This document shows, piece by piece, positions 1 to 9,533 of a stretch of DNA of 64,000 nucleotides; the stretch's first letter is position 1, and each line of letters starts with the position of its first letter. The translations under genes and the position numbers were made by a program. Origin of the DNA: Dryas octopetala (Eukaryota; Streptophyta; Magnoliopsida; Rosales; Rosaceae); assembly GCA_963921425.1 (NCBI GenBank), contig OY992832.1, forward strand, positions 8,990,001 to 9,054,000. The letters run 5' to 3'. Below the pieces are notes generated by a model. The model was not told the DNA's origin. It saw only the letters and a list, made by a program, of their open reading frames with translations, and searched no databases.

Positions 1-2220
1 TAAATCACCCCTTGAAAAGTGAAAACAAACCCATCAATCTAGCTCCCTAATTGAATGAAATCAATAATTAATTACTTTGATTCAATTCACCAGCTCGGAA
101 GTTGGAACCCTTCTAGAAACATCAAAAGAAGAGCTAATGTTCATGAATCTATATATCACTTCTACAATCATACAACATAACATCCATGCAAATATGCAAT
201 GCATTTATTTGAGATACTATTTTATTCAAAACATACTAATGAGAATGCTGAATCTGGTCACCAAACACAATGAATTAATCACCAAATTTTAGAATTTCTT
301 TTTCTTTTTGTTTTGTTACCTTAAACATTGTGTTTTTCAACTACACGAGTCATTCACCGTCTAAGTTGTTTAACAAATAATTTTATCTTGGGCCTTGAAG
401 TATATAATTAGGTATGGACTAGGTTTGGTAGGCACAAAGTTGCCCTAAGATTTAAGCCCATTAGTTTATATTTGAAGTGGGCCGATGTGGTTGGTAACAA
501 AGGCAAGAATACTAAGGCCCAGTTTGAAGTTGTTGTGTGTTGAAAATAAGTACACCTTTTGGTGTTTGGTAAAAGTAACGAAAGCTATTTGTTTTAAAAA
601 AATGTGGTGTGAGAAAGTAGTTTTTGGGGTCGAGAAAAAGCAGGTTGGGGGTTGCTTTTCAAAACTGTTGTGTGAAAAAACACTTTCACACTCACAAAAC
701 TTTAAAAAACACAATTTGTTAAACATTTTTATATTTAATTAAGGATTCATTCCAATGAAACAAATGCGCGAGGAGTCATAATGAGCAAAAAAATAAATAA
801 ATATATAGAATCTGAGAGATTTTTTGAAGGCATGCTAAGAAAAATATAAATAACCATAGAAAAAAAAAATTCAAAATATTTTGGAGCTATAGAAGTGAGC
901 CATGCAATTTGACGTACAGTTGTGGGGCTCATAGTCATTGGTGTCATATTGGTGGTCACCTAGTGGGATATCCTCCCGGTAGGAGGTATATTGAGCGCAT
1001 TGAATCGACTATCATTGGCATGCTGCAAAGGCCGGGCGTCCTTGATTTTGTTCGTCGTGTAATTTGTGTTGTGTTTGTCTCTTTTTTGTGAAGGTGGTCT
1101 ATCGTGAAAGCTTCTTGCTCTTTTTCCTTGCATGGCTTACTATGGCGTTAGCAGGTATGCATTACGTTTATTTTCTTGACTCAGATGAGATTTTTGTTTG
1201 ATTGTTCTTGTTTATTGTTAATTAGAATAGTTTGCATAACAATCAGATAAATTGCTTATTACTGAACTTTGCTTATCACTAGATCGGAGGTGGAGCTGGG
1301 CTCGGCGGCGGCGGCGACCTCGGGGGGGCTGGGCTAGGGGAGATCGGAGAGATGAGAGGTGGGACGCCGGGGGGGAGGGGAGAGGCAAAGAGAAGGAAAT
1401 TTTTCTTTCATTAGTCATTTTTTCACAATGGGGATGGCTTTAGGGTCTTTTTATATGGGACTTTAGGGTAAATATGTGTGCAAATAACAACACTCTTCAT
1501 TTATTGTTTAATTTAATAAATAAACATTTTTATTTTTATTGTTAAATTTTGTTTGTCATTTCAGTTCAATATTATTATTTTATAATTTAATGGTTCTGTA
1601 ATATAGTATCATGCATGTATTAGTGTATTGTTTTATATATTACTAGCCTCTTCATGTATTAGTGTATCAGTGAAACAATTTTTTTTATTGCGCAAATATT
1701 AATATTTTGACAAGTATAATTCGTTTAATAGGCTTTTTATATTTTTATTTTCAAATCATAAATACAAACAAACTTAGTTGTTTAACCCAAATAAAAGACA
1801 AAAAAAAAATGTGAAATTAAGAATAGATAATTAAGAAGAGAGATGCGGCAAATCAATTTTCATGGGTGAAAAAATAAATTTGAGAAATAGATAACTGACC
1901 ATTGAATTTAAACTGAAATAATCTCAGCCATTCAAATCCGAAGATAACTTTTAAGATTAAAAAAATTATTATGTTTTATTATATAGATATCATTTATTTA
2001 TAGTTATTTGTTATCCGTTTAAATATTTCTTTTGGATGAAATGTAACCATTTTAACAAAGAAATATTTGTTAAAAAATAAATCTGGCACTGCATATTTAG
2101 CGGGGCGAGAATGATAAGGACAAACCCGAATCATCCGTCTCGCCCCGCCGGGTAGCCGCCATCCCTTGTCAAAATTGGTTTTGAAGATTTTGTAGGGGTC
2201 CCACATAAAAAAGGAAGGGC
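1..2220. other. AT-rich intergenic DNA upstream of the FRS2-like gene
   Basis: No convincing gene is visible. About 480-742 resembles a degenerate non-autonomous element rich in AAAAGCA/TGCTTTT-like motifs and reads open on both strands, as such repeats often do. About 910-1170 has short open stretches with hydrophobic translations that I could not assign. A GC-rich island at about 1280-1390 stands out against the AT-rich surroundings. The stretch from 1450 to 2090 is plain AT-rich DNA. Confidence 0.6.
2100..2148. repeat. GC-rich hairpin upstream of the FRS2-like gene
   Basis: GCGGGGCGAGA at 2100-2110 is matched by its exact reverse complement TCTCGCCCCGC at 2138-2148. A further inner pairing exists between ATGAT (2111-2115) and ATCAT (2130-2134). 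The stem is 11 bp plus the inner 5 bp, in otherwise AT-rich sequence about 100-200 bp before the probable transcription start. It may be the remnant of a GC-rich inverted-repeat transposon or a regulatory palindrome. Confidence 0.7.
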
Positions 2221-2224
2221 GAGT

Positions 2225-3087
2225 ATATCAAATTGAACGTGCGAGTACTGCAGTCGCAACTGAAGCCCTAACCTTCAAATCAATAGTCCAGGACTTTCTC
2301 TACTCGCGGCCCCCAATTGCTCTCTCTTACTCTCTGGACCCTGGTGATTCAGTTCATGTAATTCCAATTCTCTTTTCGTTATTGTTAACCCAATTTTTCA
2401 ATTCCAGTTCTTCTTTTTTTCTTTTTGTGATTTTCGTTTATTGCTATTACTTATCAGCTCTGTACTTCAGGGATTGTAGTTTCATTTTCATAATTTGTTC
2501 TTCAGTTCACAGATTATTTTAATGTTATTTACTTTTTCCTTTTTAGCTGTTGTGAACCCTTTGTTACTGTTTCTGGGTTCATTTTGTTTGTTTGTTTGGG
2601 TTAATGTAGAATTTCTGTTTTAATTCATACTCAGTGGTAATATGCTCTCTTACTCACATATAGTATTTTGTGTGAAAGTTTTCATTTTTGGCATTTTGGT
2701 TCTCTGGGTTTTTTCTTTTGTATACTACTTATATGTTGTTTAATAAAGATTTTGTTTTTTTCTTTTCTTTTGGGGTATGTGAAATCTTCTGTCTTGAGTG
2801 TCATATGTAATTGTGAAGTGGATAATTAGTAGTTAATCAACTCTTCTTTCTTTACCATTTTTCTTCTTTTGGTAATGTTGATATGCAGTTAAATGCTGCC
2901 ATATATGGGACCTTGTTAGAATATTTTAATTTTGACTGTTGTCTATGGTATAGCTATGAAGTGATTAGTTGGCATTTGGTACTGCAGTGAAATGTTATTT
3001 CAGTTTCTGGTTATACTATAATTGACCCATTTTTTTCTGACAGGTCATATCTGAACAGGTTTCTGTTAGAAAGTTTAGATTCTTTCC
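2225..3087 (+). other. Probable 5' leader of the FRS2-like gene with a leader intron
   Basis: No gene-like reading frame occurs here. A good acceptor (pyrimidine tract then CAG) ends at 3043, 44 nt before the start codon. Donor candidates lie at about 2343 (CTG|GTGATT) and 2358. An intron of roughly 0.7 kb in the 5' leader is therefore likely, with the first non-coding exon at about 2250-2345. The exact donor is uncertain. Confidence 0.5.
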
Positions 3088-6000
3088 ATGGGGATAGATC
3101 TTGAACAACCTTCAGGAGATTACCCTAAGGAAGATAATAGGCCTAGTGTGAATATGAATATACTGGATGGCAGAGATGAAGAGAGTTGTAGAGATCAAGC
3201 CATTGTGAGTCTAACTAATGTTCCTGTAAATGACAAGGAGAATACAAGACAGAATGTGAATGGAAGAGTGTTAGATTCTAAAAACAAGGCAGATCCCAGA
3301 GAGGAAATCAATTTGAATTCTTCTTCAAAAGATTTAGAGCCTCATGATGGAATGGAGTTTGAATCTAAGGAAGAAGCTTTTTCATTCTATAAAGAATATG
3401 CTAAATCTGTGGGGTTTGCTGCGGTAATAAAGGCCAGTCGTCGATCAAGAGTATCTGGAAAATTTATTGATGCAAAATTTGCATGCACTAGATATGGGAG
3501 CAAACGAGAATCTGGTGTAGCTGAAACTCCAGAGTCTGTTTCAAACTCCAGAGAATCTAGTATCTGTATTAAGAGAAAACGAGGTCGTGTTAACCGATCT
3601 TGGGAAAAAACAGATTGCAAAGCCTGCATGCATGTTAAGAGAAAGCAAGATGGTAGATGGATTATTCAGAGTTTCATAAAAGAGCATAACCATGAAATTT
3701 TTCCTGATCAAGCCTATTATTTTCGAGGGCACAGGAATTTAAATTTGGGTAGTGGTGAAGTCGATGGCTTGCATGCTATCCGGAGAAGAACAAAGAAGAT
3801 GTACGTTAATATGTCCAAACAGTCTGGTGGCTACAAGAAGTTACATAATCAAAAGGGTGGTGGGACAAATCAATCACTGAGCGGACAACATTTGTCTCTA
3901 GAGGAAGGAGATGCTCAAGTTATGTTTGACCATTTTCTGTATATGCAAGATGAGAATCCTAACTTCTTTTATGCAATTGATCTGAATGAAGAGCAGCGTT
4001 TGAGAAATGTTTTCTGGGTTGATGCCAAAGGTAGACTTGATTATGGAAATTTTGGTGATGTAGTATTTCTTGATACCACATATATCAAGAATGAGTATAA
4101 ATTGCCATTTGCTCCCTTTATTGGTGTGAACCACCACTTTCAGTTCATTTTGCTTGGATGTGCTTTACTTGCTGATGAGAGTAAATCAACTTATGTGTGG
4201 CTGATGCGGGCCTGGCTAAAAGCAATGGGTGGGCATGCTCCAAGAGTGATACTTAGTGACCAGGACAAATTCCTGAAAGAAGCTATTGCAGAGGTCTTTC
4301 CTGGTTCTCGCCATTGTTTTTGTTTGTGGCACATATTGGGCAAGATTCCTGAGAAGCTTGGTTACGTAATTAGGCAACACGATAATTTTATGGAAAAATT
4401 TAACAAATGTATTTTGAAGTCTTGGAAAGGTGAACAGTTTGAAAAAAGATGGGGGAAAATGGTCGATAGGTTCAATTTAAGAAATGACATATGGTTCCAA
4501 TCATTGTATGAAGATCGTGAACAATGGATACCAACATACATGAGAGACATTTTCCTGGCAGGGATGTCTATTACCCAACGATCAGAAAGTATAAATTGTT
4601 TCTTTGACAAATACATGCAGAGGAAAACTACATTGAAAGAGTTTTTCGAGCAATACAAAGCAATCCTCCAAGAGAAGTATGAAGAGGAAGTAAAAGCAGA
4701 TTTTGAAACATGGCATAAACAACCAGCACTGAAATCTCCATCACCTTTTGGGAAACAAATGGCATCTATGTATACTCATGCAATATTTAAGAAATTCCAA
4801 GTTGAGGTTTTGGGAGTGGTTGCGTGTCACCCAAAGAAAGAAACTGAAAATGGAGCAATCAAAACTTTTAGAGTTCAAGATTTTGAAGAGAATCAAGATT
4901 TCATTGTGGAGTGGAATGAAACGACATCGGATATATCTTGTTTATGCCATTCGTTTGAATTCTATGGCTTTCTTTGTAGACATGTGATGATTGTATTGCA
5001 AATGTCTGGTGTACACAGTATTCAATCTCAATATATATTAAAGCGTTGGACAAAAGATGCAAAGAATAGGCAAATAATCAAAGAAGCTTCGGATGTGGTT
5101 GAGTCAAGAGTTCAACGTTACAATGATCTATGCCGACGAGCCTTTAAGTTGAGTGATGAAGGTTCTTTATCCCAAGAAAGTTACAATATTGCATTTAATG
5201 CATTGGAAGAAGCTTTGAGAAGTTGTGAGAGTGTAAATAACTCAATTCAGAGCGTAATAGAACCAACATCACCAGAGACTCATGGTCCTCATGGCTTTGA
5301 AGGAGTGAACCAAGGTAACAGCACTATCAAGACAAATAAAAAAAATGGTACATCCAAAAAAGGACAGGTTAGTTGAGTTTGTGGTGGTTATTATGCTTAT
5401 ATTCCTGGTTCTTTTTGGAAATTGTTATATGTTCATTTAGTTCAGTATGTCTTTTGAATTCTTTCAGGTACAGTCAGAGCCAGAGGTCATAACCATTGGG
5501 ATGCAAGAGAGCTGGCAACAAATGGTTAGTCAAGTTATGTTATTTGTTTAATTCTACCCATTTTAAAGCACATACTACAATATGATAATATGAAAGGAAT
5601 TTCGAGATGTGGGTTCCATACTTGCTGTAGGGACACTCAAATTTTCCAGCACCAGCCCTTGATTGTTCTTATGAATCACAAGAGAGCATGCAAGGGATGG
5701 TATGGTATAGTTTAATGGCAACCATAATGTTTTGAAAGAAAAACATTGTTGCTTATTCACAGTGCTGTTTATTCACATTTCGCAATTTCCTGAAATTTTA
5801 GAGTTACTTGTATGTTTATCATAGGAACAACTGAGCTCAAGAGCTCCAGCCCTCGATGGTTATTTTGGCACTCAACAAATTGTTCATGGAATGGTAAGAG
5901 ATTTTTTTCATTACAAAAATACAATTTGGAATTCTGTTGAATGACTAGGATGACTGTGCAACAATTTATCGTATGCTTATTAAAAAATGACTTGACATGC

Positions 6001-6708
6001 GTCCCTTGGATCTTCTTGTAGGGACAATTAAACACAATAGCCTCAAGCGGTGATGATTATTATAGCAATCAGCATATGCAAGGGCTGGTAGTGATATTTC
6101 ATATTTGGCTTAGTTTTTATGGATGTTTTTGTTTAGTGTTGATAAAAGTTACTAATTATTTATCCAAAAACACAGTACAACTTCTTAATTAGGGCCTTTG
6201 TTTCTGTCATAGGGGCAATTAAACTCAATTGCACCCATCCATGAGGCTCATTACATAACTCAGCAAAGACTGCATGGGGTGGTAAAAATTGTGTTTTTTT
6301 TTTTTTAATCAGAGTTTGTGAAATTTTTTTCATCAGAAAAAGAAAGGAGAGTCCATTTTCTTGGGCACTTTTGTCTAATAGACATTCCAGGGGTTTCTTT
6401 GAGGGTTAACATCACCTGTTACTGTTTGTACTATTGCTGTTTGTATATCTTGGTATAGAACTGATATCCTGTTGCTTGCTTGTAGGGGCAGTTGCATTTC
6501 AGATCACAAACTATTCCGAGTTGTTTTGACATTCAGGATGGTTTGCAAGATATGGTACGCAAATCCTTACCTAGGCTTTCTGGCTTTTTGCTTTGCATGA
6601 TTCTGTACATTGGGTTTTCATTTGTTCCAGGACCAGTCTACTGTGGGACCTACACAGTTGCACGGTTTGGCATCAAAACAGTTGCCTTCGAAGCATATCT
6701 CCCGTTAG
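3088..6708 (+). CDS. FRS2: FAR1-related sequence 2-like transcription factor (FHY3/FAR1 family)
   Basis: This is a nuclear transcription factor of the FHY3/FAR1 family, derived from Mutator-like (MULE) transposases; founding members act in phytochrome A signalling. Exons: 3088-5367, 5468-5524, 5825-5893, 6022-6087, 6213-6281, 6486-6554, 6631-6708; all junctions are phase 0, giving 895 aa. The large first exon carries the FAR1 DNA-binding zinc finger (about residues 90-203, C...C...HNHEI ending), the MULE transposase-derived core (about 325-415, from FLDTTY through FPGSRHCFCLWH) and a SWIM zinc finger (about 615-635, CLC...CRH). The tail is made of glutamine-rich 19-23 residue repeats, one per exon. 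Retention of the first intron gives a stop at 5374-5376 (762 aa form). The QQRLHG and LQDM tail motifs resemble Arabidopsis FRS2 as I remember it. Family assignment is very secure; the FRS2 subgroup is likely. Confidence 0.95.
5468..6554 (+). repeat. FRS2: Serially duplicated repeat exons in the FRS2-like tail
   Basis: Five consecutive small exons of 57, 69, 66, 69 and 69 bp are each phase 0 on both sides. Each encodes one copy of a unit close to GQLNSIAP-x(4)-Y-x(2)-QQ-x(3)-G(M/L/V). All exons but the first begin with the G/E-Q pair immediately after the acceptor. The first copy is a shorter, diverged unit. A last exon (6631-6708) starts DQ and ends the protein. The pattern implies growth of the tail by exon duplication. 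Confidence 0.85.
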
Positions 6709-7260
6709 TAGCCAATGCACTAGTACCTGTCTACCGAAGGTGAGTTATAAATTTATAATTATAAAGAACTTGTTGCCTGTTTTCCTTGTTGGGTCAGCAG
6801 AGAAATTTCCAAAACGCCTTGGAAACTGACCTTGGTTGGCTTATTTCACCATAAATTAATCATATATCATCCATCATATCCCTTGTGTCAAGAACATGCT
6901 TCTTCCCTGGCCTTGTTTTACTTAGCCAGTTGCATGTTTATGTTTATCTGCTTGGAATGCTTTCTTAATGCAGATTTTTTTTTTTCTTTTTTCACATTTC
7001 TTATTTTCCAGGTGGTGAGGAAATAATGTATTGTACAGCAACAGCCAAATTGAAGGAATCAACACTTTTCTTATGGCGTATGGGGAGAGATCCAGATCTT
7101 CTGATCTTGGTCTTAAAAGGGAACATTTTTAATATTTATCCGCGTAGAGATGGGAAATCATCTTCAGTCCAAGAAAAAGTGATCTGGTTCTTCTCTTTTA
7201 GCTACAGCTATGTTGTATAGGTTGTTTGTGTTTGTCATGTACAATTCTAGTTGATCGAAT
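6709..7260 (+). other. Probable 3' UTR of the FRS2-like gene with an intron
   Basis: After the TAG at 6706-6708 a strong donor (CCGAAG|GTGAGT) follows at 6739/6740, and a strong acceptor (TTTTCCAG|GTGGTGAGG) ends at 7011. The 3' UTR therefore probably contains an intron starting only 31 nt after the stop, too close to trigger nonsense-mediated decay under the usual 50-nt rule. Transcript end is not determined. Confidence 0.5.
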
Positions 7261-7934
7261 TCCAACTTCTACTAATTATCTAAGTTCATAATTTTCTCAT
7301 TCCATTTTAATTTAGTTTTCCAATTCTTTTGAACCGTAGATTGTGCACCAGGACATAACTAAACATGGTATTGACATTACAACCTTTTAAAGAAATTCTG
7401 GCAAAATAAAAAGTACAATTAAAAAAAATTCATCTTTGAAGGTTCACCTACCAAGAAAACAATAATGTAGAGTCACCAAATAATATAACATATAAATCCA
7501 GTAGACATTAGCACAACCCTCCTAAAGTGGGAGTTGAGGTGGGACCTGCTGCGCACAAACTATTTATAAGACACTATGAATGGCTGCAGGAACTCGCTAA
7601 CATATAAAAGACTGATAATGGAGAAAAAGGGTATCAAACATGCTCAAAAATCAACACCTTCAACATCTAAACACAAAGGTCCAAGAATTATGGAAAGCCT
7701 TCGTCCATGGGCCAATCTTAATCAAAATCTCAACGTTATCAGTTCAGATATCAATACAATAAGAAAGCAACCGTGAGCAAATTTCTCAACTAAAAACAAC
7801 TGGAGAAAATCTGATATGTGTTTCATTTGGATTGATATAATTCCAGAAAAGCTTGTGACCTGGTTTTCCCCAAGAAACATTAACTAATCTCACAATTTCT
7901 CGAAGAGAAGTACATACAGATCATCATTTTGATT

Positions 7935-8582
7935 TTATTCAAGAACAACTTTCGCCCCAAGAGCTTTCAGCTTCTCAATTAGTTGCTCTCCTTCCTCCTT
8001 TGACAATCCTTTCTTCAACACAGATGGTGCCTTCTCTACTAAATCTTTTGCTTCCTTGAGACCTAAGTCAGTGAAGCTCCGGACCTCCTTGATCAGTTTT
8101 ATTTTTGAAGCTGCCTCATATGATTCCAATTTCAATTCGAAAACAGTCTTTTCTGGTTTCTTCTCCTCCTTAGCTGCAGCTGGTCCCTTCATTGCCGCTC
8201 CAAATGCAGCAGCTCCTGGCTTCATGACCCCTACAGAAGGTGGTTCCTTCATTCCCCTTTTTCTCATGATAATGGAACCCAGCTCAGCAACTTCAGCCAG
8301 TGTAAGTGATGATATTTCATCTACAAGCCTAAAAACACGCTCAGTTGGAGGACTGCGATGCTCTGTAGGATCAAATGTTGCTGGATCATAATCAGCAGGG
8401 AGTCTCCTTTGGTCAATCTCCACTTCTTCCTCCTCTTCTTCCTCTTCTTTCCTTGCAGGTTGACCAAAGTTTCGACAAAACCCATTTAGGTTACCAGGAT
8501 CCAGAGTTACAAGGGAGGAAATAAAGGGTCTTCTGCAAAGCCCATTGGGTAAAAGATGCCTTAATCTTAAAATCAAGCTCAT
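7935..8582 (-). CDS. Mitochondrial 50S ribosomal protein L7/L12 (bL12m)
   Basis: This protein of 215 aa is a stalk component of the mitochondrial ribosome that recruits translation GTPases. The intronless coding exon begins with a presequence-like stretch (MSLILRLRHLLPNGLCRRPF; Arg/Leu-rich, no acids), then an unusual run of eight glutamates at about residues 46-53. The N-terminal dimerisation region follows (about 80-110, RVFRLVDEISSLTLAEVAEL), then an Ala/Gly/Pro hinge (about 118-140). The conserved C-terminal domain fills about 147-215 (KTVFELKLE, IKLIKEVR, LGLKEAKDLVE, ALGAKVVLE). The presequence and long acidic linker fit the mitochondrial rather than the plastid L12 type. It is divergent from UreD, with less than 250 bp between the likely transcript starts. 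Confidence 0.95.
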   Translation of the reverse strand: MSLILRLRHLLPNGLCRRPFISSLVTLDPGNLNGFCRNFGQPARKEEEEEEEEVEIDQRRLPADYDPATFDPTEHRSPPTERVFRLVDEISSLTLAEVAELGSIIMRKRGMKEPPSVGVMKPGAAAFGAAMKGPAAAKEEKKPEKTVFELKLESYEAASKIKLIKEVRSFTDLGLKEAKDLVEKAPSVLKKGLSKEEGEQLIEKLKALGAKVVLE

Positions 8583-9350
8583 TTTTGCAGGTTAGCAAAA
8601 GAGTCTGTTCTCCAACAAATGGAATTCAGCCTATAAAGAGCCCATTTCACTTCTCACCATAGCAATCGGCCTGGAATCCACACAACCAACAAAAACAAAT
8701 TAATATATACATATCAAGTGTGTCAACTACTCAACTGTAGTATAAGATTGATTTTTTGGGTTTATTTTATTTTATTTTATTTTTACATAATTTGAGGTTA
8801 ACAGAAGAGTAGAGTGGTTACCTAGAAATATAACCAGAGATTATAAGGCTAACGAAAAAGGTTGATTATAATACACTTTTTGAAACGAAAAGGAATTGCC
8901 ATTCCTCAACTTTCAACCTCATTTCCTATTGAAAAAAAAAGGGAGAGTTTTGAATCCCAGAATTCGATGATTTGGATCCTGAGATAGAAAAAACTTTGCT
9001 TTTGTGTTTTTCGGTTATCATTTAATCACAAGATGGAGGCTTTGTTTTCAACTAAGCCTCGTCTTCAGCAATCTAGAACAGAATAGACAAGGAAGTATGA
9101 GATTGTTTAAGTTTTCTGATCCCATTTTCAGAGCAATCAAACAGAAGGTAAGGGAAACTTAAAATTAAACACAGAAGAGCTCACCTCCCGAGCTTGATCG
9201 AAACTCAATCAGGCATAGACACTTTGATATTAAAAAGAGAACAAAAAATTCTGATTCACACGTCCAATATAGTGAGAGAGGGACAGTGACAGTACCTTAG
9301 AGAAGACGAGTATGAGCTCTAAGCTGGTGATAACTGAGTTAGAACCCTAG
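8583..9350 (-). other. 5' leader of bL12m with leader intron and short uORF
   Basis: On the minus strand a donor (TCTCTAAG|GTACTG) at 9296/9295 and an acceptor (GGATTCCAG) ending at 8671 define a probable 625-nt leader intron. The second leader exon (8670 down to the start codon) contains an upstream ATG at 8660-8658 with a nine-codon frame ending at 8631. Another donor-like site near 9185 could define an alternative leader exon. The transcription start is probably near 9340. Confidence 0.5.
8631..8660 (-). CDS. Nine-codon upstream ORF in the bL12m leader
   Basis: ATG at 8660-8658 followed by eight codons and TAG at 8633-8631, 49 nt upstream of the bL12m start codon, in the predicted second leader exon. 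Peptide MVRSEMGSL. It could dampen or tune bL12m translation. Whether it is translated or conserved is unknown. Confidence 0.35.
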   Translation of the reverse strand: MVRSEMGSL

Positions 9351-9533
9351 AGACTAGAGAGAGTGGAGGGGGGTTTTGTTTTGGGTTTTTTGTGTAGTGG
9401 GTTTGATACTCTTGATTTTTACCCGGTTAAAAATAACGGGTTTAAACCCGTTAGACCCGACCCACTTAGACGTCACGTGCTCCCTATTTAGCCTGGTTTG
9501 TGTACAGCGGTTCACAGAGAGAGAGAGAGAGAG
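9350..9533. promoter_or_regulatory. Shared divergent promoter of bL12m and UreD
   Basis: The two start codons face away from each other. The bL12m first exon probably begins near 9340 and the UreD ATG is at 9534. The interval holds a perfect 20-bp palindrome at 9434-9453 (TAACGGGTTTAAACCCGTTA). It also has an overlapping ACGT pair at 9470-9479 (ACGTCA plus G-box CACGTG), typical of bZIP/bHLH targets. No clear TATA box was seen on either strand. Confidence 0.6.
9516..9533 (+). repeat. (AG)9 microsatellite abutting the UreD start codon
   Basis: Nine AG dinucleotides run directly into the ATG at 9534, so the entire immediate translation-start context (-18 to -1) is purine repeat. Confidence 0.9.

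Noticed and set aside
485..742. Open frames on both strands at 466-742
   Set aside because: Overlapping open frames on both strands with AAAAGCA-rich sequence fit a non-coding repeat rather than a gene.
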